Part shown: positions 25,214 through 34,214 of the stretch, in pieces
Position numbering within the stretch: the stretch's first letter is position 1
How the letters are laid out: each line of letters opens with the position of its first letter
Assembly: GCA_963819735.1 (NCBI GenBank)
Contig: CAWFXC010000005.1
Coordinates: forward strand, 62,001-126,000
Reading direction: 5' to 3'
Source: CAWFXC01 sp963819735
GTDB taxonomy: Bacteria; Actinomycetota; Acidimicrobiia; IMCC26256; DASPTH01
DNA length: 64,000 nucleotides
The notes under the pieces: model-generated
Seen by the model: the letters and a program-made list of their open reading frames with translations, nothing else
What the model was told of the DNA's origin: nothing
Databases searched by the model: none
Program-made: the position numbers and the translations under genes

Positions 25214-26016
25214 CGTTCGAGACCATCCTCTACGGGACCGATCCCGAGTCCGGCGTGGCCACGGTCACGCTCAATCGACCCGAGCGGCTCAACGCGTTCA
25301 ACCGCCGGATGTGCGAAGAGGTCCAGCAGGTCTGGCGGATCATCAAAGACGACGACGACGTGCGCGCGGTCGTCGTACGCGCCGCGGGTGATCGCGCGTT
25401 CTCCGCCGGGCTCGACGTGCAGGAACCGTTCGGGCAGCCGGAGCTCGTGTGGAACCACACCGACCCGGGCGCGATGCTCTCGCCCAAGGGCAACGAGCTT
25501 TGGAAGCCGGTGGTGTGCGCGGTGCACGGCATCTGCACCGCCGGCGCCTTCTACTTCGTGAACGAGTCCGACGTCGTCATCTGCTCGCCCGACGCGACCT
25601 TCTTCGACTCGCACGTGACGTTCGGCATGGTGTCGGCCATCGAACCCGTCGGGCTCATGCGGCGCGTCGGACTCGGCGACACGTTGCGGATGGCGCTGCT
25701 CGGGAACCAGGAACGGGTCGGCGCGGAGACCGCGCTGCGCATCGGTCTCGTCACCGAGGTGGTGGCGCGCGAGGACCTGTGGAGCCGCGCCGACCAACTC
25801 GCGAGCACGATCGCCTCGTATCCGGCGGCGGCGACGCAGGGGACCGTGCGGGCGATCTGGGAGTCGCTCGACAAGCCGTACCGGGCCGCGGTCGAACAGG
25901 GCCTCATGTACACGCGGCTCGGGAACCCGATCGGCATGGCCGAGGTAGCCGAGGCCGGGCGCGAGGGGCGCGAGGGGCGCGGCGGGCGCGGCGACCGGGC
26001 GCCGGAGATCCGATGA
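25210..26016 (+). CDS. Enoyl-CoA hydratase/isomerase family protein
   Basis: A protein of 268 aa, ATG overlapping the SDR stop. Features are VATVTLNRPERLNAFNRRM near 16-34, DRAFSAGLDVQEPF near 61-74, and VHGICTAGAFYFVNESDVV near 102-120, where the usual GGG of the oxyanion hole reads TAGAF. It should act on an enoyl-CoA. The last 20 residues are a low-complexity Gly-Arg-Glu tail from a 9-base tandem repeat and are unlikely to be part of the fold. Confidence 0.85.
   Translation: MTFETILYGTDPESGVATVTLNRPERLNAFNRRMCEEVQQVWRIIKDDDDVRAVVVRAAGDRAFSAGLDVQEPFGQPELVWNHTDPGAMLSPKGNELWKPVVCAVHGICTAGAFYFVNESDVVICSPDATFFDSHVTFGMVSAIEPVGLMRRVGLGDTLRMALLGNQERVGAETALRIGLVTEVVAREDLWSRADQLASTIASYPAAATQGTVRAIWESLDKPYRAAVEQGLMYTRLGNPIGMAEVAEAGREGREGRGGRGDRAPEIR
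25957..25992 (+). repeat. Four 9-base tandem repeats in the hydratase gene
   Basis: GGGCGCGAG occurs twice and GGGCGCGGC twice in direct succession. They encode GREGREGRGGRG at the C-terminus of the enoyl-CoA hydratase. Length change by slippage is likely among relatives. Confidence 0.7.
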
Positions 26017-27506
26017 GCGGCATCGCCGAGCGCATCCGCGCCGTGCTCGAGCTCGACCCGGCGGCGCCCGCGATCGAGTTCGACGGTGGGTCCTCCACCT
26101 GGGGTGACCTCGCGGCCGCTGCCGACGAGGTCGACGCCGCGCTCGCGTCAGTAGGGGCGGGTCGAGGAGCGCCCGTCGGGCTGCTGCTGGCGAACCGGCC
26201 GGCCGCGGTCGGGCTGCTCCTGGGTGTGCTGCGCGCCGACGCGTGCGCGGTCACGTTGAACCCGCACCTCGGGGCGGAGCGGGTCGGACGCGATCTCCGC
26301 GACCTCGACCTCGCGATACTCGCCGGTGACGCGGTCGACCTCGAGCGGATCGACACCAATGCCGCCCGTCGCCCGGTGCTGTCGCTCCGCGGCCTCGGCG
26401 GCCAGGCGTCGCTGGCGCGGCCGGCGGACGGCGGCCGCGAACCCGTGGCGAACGTCGACGGGGTTGCGGTGCGGATGCTCACGAGCGGCACGACCGGTCC
26501 GCCGAAACGAGTTGACCTCGCGTACTCGACGCTCGAACAGGTGATGGTGGGGGCAAAGCACTACGAGGCGAACCCGCACGACCTGCTCGCGCTGCGGTCG
26601 GGCGTCGTGATCGTGAACGCGCCGCTTGTGCACCTGAGCGGGGTGTTCCGCGTGCTCCAAGCGGTGCTCGACGGGCGGCGCATGGCGCTGCTCGAGCGCT
26701 TCACCGTCGCCGGTTGGGCCGACGCGGTGCGCCGCTACCAGCCGAAGACGGTGAGCCTCGTGCCCACCGCGGTGCGCATGGTGCTGGAGTCCGACGTGGA
26801 AGACGATCTCCTCGCGGGGGTCAAGTCGGTGATCTCCGGCACCGCGCCGCTCGACCCCGAGGTCGCCGATGCGTTCACCGCACGATTCGGGGTGCCCGTG
26901 CTCACGGCGTACGCCGCGACCGAGTTCGGCGGTGGCGTCGCGGGCTGGAACCTGGCCGACTACCGGGAGTTCGCGGCGGCCAAGCGGGGGAGCGTGGGCC
27001 GCGCGCATCCGGGGTGCTCGCTACGCGTCGTCGACCCCGAGACCGACGCGCCGCGGCCGACCGGCGAGGTGGGCCTGCTCGAGGTGCAGGCCGCGCAACT
27101 CGCCGAGGAAGGCTGGATCCGCACCACCGACCTCGCCCGCATCGACGACGACGGCTTCGTGTGGATCCTCGGGCGCGCCGACCAGACGATCCTGCGAGGC
27201 GGCTTCAAGGTGCAACCCGACGTGGTGCGCAGCGCGCTCGAGCGTCACCCGGAGGTGCGGGGCGCCTCGGTGTTCGGCGTCGACGACGAACGGTTGGGTC
27301 AGATTCCGGTGGCGGTCGTGGAGCTGCGCACCGGCAGCACCTTGACCGCCGACGACCTGGTCGCGCACCTCGAGCCACAGCTGGCGCGGTACGAGCTGCC
27401 CGCGCACATCCTCATCGTCGACGCGTTGCCGCGGACGGCGTCGGCGAAGGTCGATCTGGCGGCGACGCGGGCGTTGTTCGGGGCCGCGGTCCCGGCGGAC
27501 CGATGA
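26013..27506 (+). CDS. AMP-dependent acyl-CoA synthetase, divergent
   Basis: A protein of 497 aa, ATG overlapping the hydratase stop. The ATP loop is MLTSGTTGPPKRVDL near 151-165, the A5-like motif TAYAATEFGGG near 297-307, and LARIDDDGFVWILGRAD near 372-388. The C-terminal adenylation motif reads PRTASAKVDL, where the usual Gly before Lys is Ala. The lysine itself is kept, so activity is plausible. It should activate a carboxylic acid with ATP and CoA. It is one of three ligases placed around a thioesterase in the same coupled stretch. Confidence 0.86.
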   Translation: MSGIAERIRAVLELDPAAPAIEFDGGSSTWGDLAAAADEVDAALASVGAGRGAPVGLLLANRPAAVGLLLGVLRADACAVTLNPHLGAERVGRDLRDLDLAILAGDAVDLERIDTNAARRPVLSLRGLGGQASLARPADGGREPVANVDGVAVRMLTSGTTGPPKRVDLAYSTLEQVMVGAKHYEANPHDLLALRSGVVIVNAPLVHLSGVFRVLQAVLDGRRMALLERFTVAGWADAVRRYQPKTVSLVPTAVRMVLESDVEDDLLAGVKSVISGTAPLDPEVADAFTARFGVPVLTAYAATEFGGGVAGWNLADYREFAAAKRGSVGRAHPGCSLRVVDPETDAPRPTGEVGLLEVQAAQLAEEGWIRTTDLARIDDDGFVWILGRADQTILRGGFKVQPDVVRSALERHPEVRGASVFGVDDERLGQIPVAVVELRTGSTLTADDLVAHLEPQLARYELPAHILIVDALPRTASAKVDLAATRALFGAAVPADR

Positions 27507-28156
27507 CCGGCGCGAACCCGGTCGAACGCTGGACGTTCGGTGAGCGTCCGCTCGACGAGACCCAAGAGCTCGCGGCGGTGGTGCGCGACCTCATGGGCAC
27601 TGCGCTCGCGCGGGAACTGCCGTCGGCCGAGGTGCGCGCGCTGGTGGGGGAGTTGCGGGCCGCGCAGAAGCGCCTCGCGGCGGAGGCCCCCGCCGACCTG
27701 CGACCGCGCGTCGGCGCCGACCTCGACCCCGCCCGGCGGGTCTACATCGACCACTCACGCGACGTCGGCGACTTCAACGCGTGCTTCCCGCGCTACGAGA
27801 TGACGGTGTCCGACGATCGGGCCGAGGGCCGGGTGACGTTCCCGGTCGTGTACGAGGGCCCGCCAGGTGTCGTGCACGGCGGCTTCCTCGCGGTGTTCTT
27901 CGATTGCGTCCTGCAGCAGCTCAACTGCGACATGGGTCGCGCGGGCAAGACCCGCGATCTTTCACTGCGCTTCCGTCGGCCGACGCCGATCCTGACCGAG
28001 CTCGAATTCGTGGGCGAGCGCACGCTCACCGACAATTCGATCCAACTCCACGCCGAGTTGCGCCTCGACGGTACCGTCACGTGCACGGCGGAGATGAGCG
28101 CGGTGCTGGGTGACCTCGCCGCGCTCCCGGCGGTCGGGCCGCGGCGAACCGCGTGA
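27503..28156 (+). CDS. PaaI/hotdog-type thioesterase
   Basis: A protein of 217 aa, ATG overlapping the ligase stop. An N-terminal helical stretch of about 70 residues precedes the hotdog domain. The core PPGVVHGGFLAVFFDCVLQQ near 118-137 carries the HGG motif and Asp of PaaI-like thioesterases. DLSLRFRRPTPILTELEFVG near 150-169 gives the next strands. It should hydrolyse an acyl-CoA, perhaps to recycle CoA from dead-end intermediates of the ligases on both sides. Confidence 0.83.
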   Translation: MTGANPVERWTFGERPLDETQELAAVVRDLMGTALARELPSAEVRALVGELRAAQKRLAAEAPADLRPRVGADLDPARRVYIDHSRDVGDFNACFPRYEMTVSDDRAEGRVTFPVVYEGPPGVVHGGFLAVFFDCVLQQLNCDMGRAGKTRDLSLRFRRPTPILTELEFVGERTLTDNSIQLHAELRLDGTVTCTAEMSAVLGDLAALPAVGPRRTA

Positions 28157-29754
28157 GAACGGTCGGCGAGGTCCTGCACGCGCAGGTGCGCGAGCGCGGC
28201 GACGCCGACTTCGTCGTCACCGAGACCGAGCGGCTCACGTACGCGGCGGCGGAGGAGCGGTCGGGTGCGCTCGCCCGCGGTCTCATCGCCGCCGGGGTCG
28301 GCAAGGGTGAACGCGTCGCGGTGCTGCTGCCTTCGGGCATCCCGTTCATCGTGGCCTGGCTCGCGGTCGTACGGATCGGCGCGGTCGCGGTGCCGATCAG
28401 CACGTTCTCGAAGGCGGACGAGCTGCGCGACATCCTGGCCCGGGCCGACGTCGGCACGCTGCTCGGCACCACCACCTACCGGGGCAACGACTACGTCGGC
28501 TTCCTGCGCGACGGCTGCGGCCTGGATCTCTCGGCGCCGGGACCGGTGGCCACACCCGCCGCGCCATCGCTGCGGCGGGTGTACCTCGACGGCGCGCCGC
28601 TCGGTGGCGGGGTCCTGCACCCCGACCACGAGGTCGCCGCGCTCACGGCCGCGGGCGCCGCCGTCGGCGACGACCTGCTCGCGGCCGTCGAGGCCGACGT
28701 GGCTCCCGCCGACCGCATGGTGATCGTGCACACCTCGGGTTCGACGAGTGCGCCGAAGGGTGTGATCCACGACCACGGCCCGCTGGTGCAGCACCTCGAG
28801 CACCTGAATGGGCTGCGCGCGCTCAACGTGGGCATGCGTTACTTCTCGATGTCGCCGATGTTCTGGATCGGTGGGCTCGCGTACAACCTGCTGGGCGTCC
28901 TCGTCGCCGGCGCGACCCTGATCGCACCGGGATCGACCGACGCGCGTGAGACGCTCGACTTCCTCGAGCGCGAGCGGCCCGAGATGGTCAATGGGTACGC
29001 ACAGTCGATCGCGGGGCTGCTCGCCGATCCCACGTTCGCGTCGCGCGACTTCTCGTCGGTGCGCGCCGGCAACCTCTACCCCATGCTGCCCGAAGCGTCG
29101 CGGCCCCGCGACCTGGAGTTGCGTCACAACATGTTGGGCATGACCGAGGCCGGGAGCGTGTGCCTGGCCGAGCCCGACGAGTCGGAGCAGCCCGAGCATC
29201 GCCGCGGATCGTTCGGCCGTCCCGTACCCGAGCTCGAGGCGCGCGTCGTCGACTCCGAGACCGGCGCGGAACAAGCGACCGGTGAGCGGGGCGAGCTCTG
29301 GCTGCGCGGCCCGCTCCTCATGGAGGGCTACTACGGGCGCGAACGCTGGACCACGTTCACGCCCGACGAGTGGTACCGCACCGGCGACCTCTTCCACCGC
29401 GACGAGGAAGGCCTGTTCTACTTCGCGGGCCGGGGTGACGACATGATCAAGACCGGCGGGGCCAACGTGTCGCCCCGCGAGGTGGAAGCCGTGCTGCAGG
29501 ACGTCACCGGTGGGCTCCTGCCGATCGTGGTCGGCGTACCCGACCCGGAGCGTGGCGCCATCGTCGCCGCGGTGATCGTCGCGGGTGCCGACGTGCCGCT
29601 CGACTTCGACGACGTACGCGAGCAGCTGCGGGCGCGACTCTCCGCGTTCAAGGTGCCGCGCAAGTTCGTGCGGCTCACGCCCGCCGAGCTGCCCACCCTG
29701 TCGAGCGGGAAGACGGACCTGCGCCGGCTAGTGGAGGTGCTCGGTGAGCACTGA
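28153..29754 (+). CDS. AMP-dependent acyl-CoA synthetase
   Basis: A protein of 533 aa from GTG 28153, which overlaps the previous TGA. The ATP loop VHTSGSTSAPKGVIH is near 194-208, HNMLGMTEAGSV near 319-330, WYRTGDLFHRDEEGLFYFAGR near 405-425, and the C-terminal lysine lies in TLSSGKTDLRR near 515-525. Length and motifs are normal for the family. The middle part MSPMFWIGGLAYNLLGVL is shared with the next ligase, so the pair may come from a duplication. Confidence 0.88.
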   Translation: MRTVGEVLHAQVRERGDADFVVTETERLTYAAAEERSGALARGLIAAGVGKGERVAVLLPSGIPFIVAWLAVVRIGAVAVPISTFSKADELRDILARADVGTLLGTTTYRGNDYVGFLRDGCGLDLSAPGPVATPAAPSLRRVYLDGAPLGGGVLHPDHEVAALTAAGAAVGDDLLAAVEADVAPADRMVIVHTSGSTSAPKGVIHDHGPLVQHLEHLNGLRALNVGMRYFSMSPMFWIGGLAYNLLGVLVAGATLIAPGSTDARETLDFLERERPEMVNGYAQSIAGLLADPTFASRDFSSVRAGNLYPMLPEASRPRDLELRHNMLGMTEAGSVCLAEPDESEQPEHRRGSFGRPVPELEARVVDSETGAEQATGERGELWLRGPLLMEGYYGRERWTTFTPDEWYRTGDLFHRDEEGLFYFAGRGDDMIKTGGANVSPREVEAVLQDVTGGLLPIVVGVPDPERGAIVAAVIVAGADVPLDFDDVREQLRARLSAFKVPRKFVRLTPAELPTLSSGKTDLRRLVEVLGEH

Positions 29755-31304
29755 ACGCCACACTGTCCCTGCGCTCATCGCGGGCTGGGCGGTCGCACGG
29801 CCCGGCGCGGCAGTTCCTCGTCGCCGACGACGCGACACTCACCTACGCCGACCTCGACCGCCTCACGCGCGACGTCGCGGCGTACCTCGCCGCGCACGGC
29901 GTGGTGAAGGGCACGCGCGTCGGCGTGATGATGCCCAACGGTGCCGCGTGGGCGGTGGCCGCGCTCGGCGTCGCGCGCGTCGGCGGGGTGATCGTGACCC
30001 TGAGCACGCTGCTGCGACCGCCGGAGTTGGAGGCGCAGTTGCGGACGGCGGCGGTGGAACACCTCGTCCTGGTCCCCGAGTTCCGGGGCCGTCACTACCT
30101 CGACGATCTGCGTGAGATCGCCCCCGCCCTGGTTCCGCACGACGCGCCGCTGCACGACCCCACGCTGCCGCGCCTCCGCTCCGTTCTGGTGCCGCCGGAG
30201 TGGTCGGCGCCCGACGGCCCGCGCGCCGATGCTGCGCTCGTCGACGCGCTCGAGGCCGCGGTCCGGCCCGCCGACGACCTCGCGATCATCTTCACCTCCG
30301 GCAGTCGCGGTACGCCGAAGGGCGTGATCCACACCCACGGTGGTGCGCTCGGCGCCACCGAGGCCGGGCTGGAGGCTCGCTGCGTGACCGCTGACGACCG
30401 GCTCTACGTGCCGATGCCGTTGTTCTGGGTCGGCGGGTTCGGCACCGGGCTGCTGTCGGTGTTGCTGGCCGGGGCCGCGCTCGTCATCGAGGCCCAGCCC
30501 GAGCCGGCGCGCACGCTCGCGCTCCTCGAGCGCGAGCGCGTGACCCTCTTCCGCGGTTGGCCCGACCAGGCCGCGGCCGTGGCCGCCCATCCGGCGTTCC
30601 CGGCGGCCGATCTCTCCGCGCTGCGGCCCGGCAGCCTCCAGGCCGTCCTGCCGGCACCGGCGGCGCCGGGCCGGCGCGCCGGGCTGCTCGGCATGACCGA
30701 GTCGTTCGGTCCGTACTGCGGCGACCGCATGGACCGCGATCTCCCGCCCGGCAAGGAGGGGAGTTGCGGGCGCCCGTTCGCCGACGTCGAGGTCCGCGTG
30801 GTCGACCCCGACACGGGCGTGGTGTGCGCGCCGGGTGTGATCGGCGAGCTGCAGCTTCGCGGGCGCAACCTCATGCGCGGGATCTGCGGGCGCACGCACG
30901 ACGAAGTGTTCACCGTCGACGGCTTCTACCCGACGGGCGACCTCGGTGAGATCGACGACGACGGCTACGTGTTCTTCCGGGGCCGGCGCGACGACATGTT
31001 CAAGGTGAAGGGGGCCAGCGTGTACCCGAGCGAGGTCGAGGCCGCGCTGGTCATGCTGCCTGCGGTGGCGCGCGCGTTCGTGGTCGACGTCGAGCAGGAC
31101 GGGGTGACCGCGGTCGGCGCAGTCGTGGTGCTCGCGCCCGGGGCCGAATGCAGCGTGGAGGACCTCGCCCGTGACGCGCGGGCGCGGCTGAGCGCGTTCA
31201 AGGTGCCCACCCGCTGGCGGCCGGTCACCGCGGCCGAGGTACCGACGACCCCCACCGGCAAGATCGACCAGCCGGGGCTGCGCCGGATGCTCGCCGAGGC
31301 GTGA
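29744..31304 (+). pseudogene. AMP-dependent acyl-CoA synthetase, frameshifted near the N-terminus
   Basis: The frame starts at GTG 29744, inside the end of the previous gene, and reads STERHTVPALIAGWAVARPGA. At 29801-29810 (CCCGGCGCGG) one extra base breaks the frame; downstream it continues as QFLVADDATLTYADLDRL. Further motifs are intact: FTSGSRGTPKGVIHTHG, GMTESFGPYCGDR, TGDLGEIDDDGYVFFRGR and PTTPTGKIDQPGL with the adenylation Lys. The restored protein has about 519 residues and closely resembles the preceding ligase. With such clean coding on both sides, a sequence error is as likely as real decay. Confidence 0.8.
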
Positions 31305-31348
31305 ACCGTCGCGCGTGTGCGGGCCGGGCCCCGATTTGACCGTCCCAC

Positions 31349-31368
31349 AAAGGTCTGACATCTTGCGG
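31349..31368 (+). promoter_or_regulatory. Shared AAAGnTCtAGAT element, copy 5, with possible -35 box
   Basis: AAAGGTCTGACATCTTGCGG ends three bases before the GTG start at 31372. TTGACC at 31336-31341 could be a -35 box with a 16-base spacer to ACATCT. If so, the transcript would begin at or next to the start codon and be leaderless, which is common in actinobacteria. Confidence 0.5.
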
Positions 31369-31371
31369 CAG

Positions 31372-32179
31372 GTGAGCTACGCCTCCGTGCCCGGGGTGAA
31401 CCTGGAGCTCGCCGGCGGCGTCCTGCGCATCTGCCTGGCGCGGCCGGCGAAGCGCAACGCGCTCGACGACACGATGATGTACGGCCTCATCGACGCGATC
31501 GACGCCGCCGGCCGCGACGAGGCGGTCCGCGCCATGGTCCTGACCGGGGAGGGCGACGACTTCTGCGCCGGGTTCGACATCATCGGCCGCAACGCGCCGG
31601 GGGCCCCGAAGCCAGCGCGTCGGCAGCCTGCAGCGGCGGCTGCCGTCGCACGCCAACCGGCTCGTCCCGCTGGTGGCGTCGGTGCAGACCCCCGTCGTGT
31701 GCGCGGTCCGGGGCTGGGCAGCCGGCATCGGGCTCAATCTCGCCCTGGCCGCCGACTTCACGATCGCGACGCCCGACGCGAAGTTCTGGGCCCCGTTCAC
31801 GCAGCGGGGGTTCACCGCCGACAGCGGCGCCACGTGGATGTTGCCGCGTCGGATCGGCGAGGTGCGGGCCCGCGAGATGCTCGAGCTGAGCCGGGTCGTC
31901 TCGGGGGCCGAGGCGGCCGACTGGCAGATGATCCACCGGTCGGTCGCGGCCGACGACCTCGACCCCGCAGTGGAGGAGCTGGTGGCGCGGCTCGCGGGCA
32001 GCGCGACCGTCGCGGTGGGCCTCACGAAGTGGTTGCAGTTCGCCGGCGCGCAGACGACGCTGGACCAGCACCTGCGCAACGAGGCGTTCGCCATGGAGCT
32101 GTCGTCGCGGAGCGAGGACTTCCGCATCGGCATGAAGGCGATGATCGACAAGACCGACCCGGTGTTCACCGGGCGCTGA
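31372..32179 (+). pseudogene. Enoyl-CoA hydratase/isomerase, frameshifted
   Basis: From GTG 31372 the first part reads VLRICLARPAKRNALDDTM and DDFCAGFDIIGRNAPGAPK. Within 31599-31616 (a G5/C4 run followed by GAAGCCAGC) one extra base breaks the frame. It then continues as RVGSLQRRLPSHANRLVPLV and on with TPVVCAVRGWAAGIGLNLAL, the second oxyanion-hole segment, to a TGA at 32177-32179. The restored protein has about 268 residues and normal crotonase motifs, so a sequence error is plausible. It is preceded by its own promoter-like element and followed by an 85-base leader to the next SDR gene. Confidence 0.8.
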
Positions 32180-32264
32180 CCACGCGACACGACAGACGCG
32201 CGACACGACAACCGCGCGATAAGACACGACGCGACACGACACGAGAGGCGAGGGGGAGCGAACG
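32180..32264 (+). repeat. T-poor leader with CGACACGAC repeats
   Basis: This 85-base gap before the SDR gene holds repeats of CGACACGAC (32185, 32201 and a doubled copy at 32223-32245). After the first base or two it has only one T in more than 80 bases. As RNA it would contain almost no U and so stay unfolded. It could help ribosome loading or transcript stability. No promoter box is evident. Confidence 0.5.
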
Positions 32265-33077
32265 GTGAGGCTCGAAGGAAAGGTCGCTCTGGTGACGGGC
32301 GGGACGCGCGGCATCGGCCGCGGGATCGTGCAGATGCTGGCGGCCGAGGGCGCGGGCGTGACGTTCACCGGTCGGTCGGAGGCCAACGGCGCCGAGGTCG
32401 AGGCGCTCGTGGCCGCGGCCGGCGGTCGGGCCACGTTCGTGCGCGCCGACAACGGCAACGAGGACGACGTGGCCGCGGCCGTGCGGGCGGCCGTCGACGA
32501 GTACGGCTCGCTCACGGTCCTGGTGAACAACGCGATCTCCGACGACACGGGGAGCGGTCGCGACAACCACATCGACGAGATCGACAACGAGACCGTCGAC
32601 AACATCATGCGCATCGCGGTGATGGGGACGTTCTGGGCGTGCAAGTACGCGGTGCCCGAGATGCGCCGGGCCGGGAGCGGCTCGATCGTCAACATCTCGG
32701 CGAGCTCGTCGAAGCGCGCCCTGCCCCACCGCCCCGCGTACCACGCGTCGAAGGGCGCGATCAACGCGCTCACGCGTCAACTCGCGGCCGACTACGGCCC
32801 CGACGACATCCGCGTCAACACGATCATCGTCGGCTTCATCTACACCGGCTCCGCGACCATGACCGCCATCCTCGACGACCCGGCGGGCCGGGCGGCGGTG
32901 GAGCGCAACATCGCGGTGCCCCGCCTGGGCGAGCCGGCCGACATCGCCGCCGGCGTCGTGTACCTGGCGTCCGATGAAGCGAAGTACGTCACCGGTACGG
33001 AGCTCACGATCGACGGCGGCGCGCTCTGCCGGCAGGCGCTGCCCGAGTTCGACTACGCCGCGATGCAGGGGCAGTAG
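32265..33077 (+). CDS. SDR family oxidoreductase
   Basis: A protein of 270 aa from GTG 32265 with GAGGGGGAG upstream. The cofactor motif TGGTRGIG is at 11-18, the NNA of NNAG at 88-90 (NNAISDD), and the catalytic segment SASSSKRALPHRPAYHASK is at 143-161 with the YxxxK motif. The end YVTGTELTIDGGAL is typical, with a 20-residue tail after it. It should oxidise a hydroxyl group in the pathway. The next gene starts three bases after its stop. Confidence 0.88.
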   Translation: MRLEGKVALVTGGTRGIGRGIVQMLAAEGAGVTFTGRSEANGAEVEALVAAAGGRATFVRADNGNEDDVAAAVRAAVDEYGSLTVLVNNAISDDTGSGRDNHIDEIDNETVDNIMRIAVMGTFWACKYAVPEMRRAGSGSIVNISASSSKRALPHRPAYHASKGAINALTRQLAADYGPDDIRVNTIIVGFIYTGSATMTAILDDPAGRAAVERNIAVPRLGEPADIAAGVVYLASDEAKYVTGTELTIDGGALCRQALPEFDYAAMQGQ

Positions 33078-33080
33078 CCA

Positions 33081-34214
33081 GTGGACGTCGTCGTCACCGA
33101 AGACCAGGAGTTCTTCCGGGACACCACCCGGAAGTTCCTCGAGCGGGAGTGCCCGCTGCCGCAGGTGCGCGCGCTGGTGCGGAACCCCGACGGCTTCGAA
33201 CGCGGCTACTGGAAGCAGGGGGCGGAGCTCGGCTGGACGTCGCTGCTCGTGCCCGAGGAGCACGGCGGCGGCACGATCAGCGGCTCGGGTATCGCCGACC
33301 TCGCCTGCCTGGCCGATCTGTTCGGCGCGCACGTCGCGCCGGGCCCACTGCTGCCCACCAACCTGGTGGCGGCGGCGATCGGGCGCGCCGGCACTGCGGA
33401 TCAGCAGGCCGAGTTGCTCCCGGGTCTCCTGGCGGGCGACACCGTGGCGACGTGGGCGCACATGGAACACGGAACGTCGCCGCTCGAGCGACCGACCGCG
33501 GTGACCGCGGCGCGCGACGGTGACGGCTTCGTGCTCACGGGCGTGAAGACGCCGGTCGAGGCGGGCGCGCAGGCCGACGTGCTGCTCGTGTCGGCCGTGC
33601 TCGAGGGTGTGCCCGTGCAACTCCTCGTGGATACGCACGGCGACGGCGTGACGATCACGCCGCTGGAGAGCGTCGACATGGTCCGCCGCTACGCGCGGGT
33701 CGACCTCGACGGTGTGCCCGTCTCGGGCGACGCGCTGGTCGGCGCGCCCGGCGAGTCCGGTGCCGCCGACCTCGACTGGCAGCTCGCGCTCGCGGGCGTG
33801 GTGCAGAGCACCGAGTCGGTGGGCGCAGCGCAGGTGGTGTTCGACCTCACCGTCGAGTGGGCGTTCGACCGGTACACGTTCGGTCGGCCGCTCGCGTCGT
33901 ACCAGGCGCTGAAGCACCGCTTCGCCGACATGAAGCTCTGGCTCGAGGCCAGTCACGCCATCGCGGCCGCCGCCGCGATCGAGCTGCACGAGCAGGATCC
34001 GGCGGCGAACGAGACCGCGAGCGCGGCGGAGGCCTACACCGGCGACTACCTCACCGAGTTGGCGCAGGACTGCATCCAGATGCACGGCGGGATCGGCCTG
34101 ACCTACGAGCACGACATCCACCTTTTCCTCCGCCGCATCGTGGCCGACCGCCTCACCTACGGGACGCCGGCCGACCACCGCCGGCGGATCGCTGACTTCC
34201 GGGAGCTCACATGA
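33081..34214 (+). CDS. Acyl-CoA dehydrogenase, first of a tandem pair
   Basis: A protein of 377 aa from GTG 33081. Family features are TSLLVPEEHGGGTISGSG near 53-70, YTFGRPLASYQALKHRFADM near 264-283, and CIQMHGGIGLTYEHDIHLFLRR near 331-352 (GGxG loop). The central part is shorter than in single-subunit ACADs and lacks a clear SEPxxGSD segment (THMEHGTS-like region instead). Tandem dissimilar FadE pairs in actinobacterial sterol degradation form alpha2beta2 enzymes with shared active sites. I infer such a pair with the next gene, which overlaps it by ATGA. Confidence 0.86.
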   Translation: MDVVVTEDQEFFRDTTRKFLERECPLPQVRALVRNPDGFERGYWKQGAELGWTSLLVPEEHGGGTISGSGIADLACLADLFGAHVAPGPLLPTNLVAAAIGRAGTADQQAELLPGLLAGDTVATWAHMEHGTSPLERPTAVTAARDGDGFVLTGVKTPVEAGAQADVLLVSAVLEGVPVQLLVDTHGDGVTITPLESVDMVRRYARVDLDGVPVSGDALVGAPGESGAADLDWQLALAGVVQSTESVGAAQVVFDLTVEWAFDRYTFGRPLASYQALKHRFADMKLWLEASHAIAAAAAIELHEQDPAANETASAAEAYTGDYLTELAQDCIQMHGGIGLTYEHDIHLFLRRIVADRLTYGTPADHRRRIADFRELT

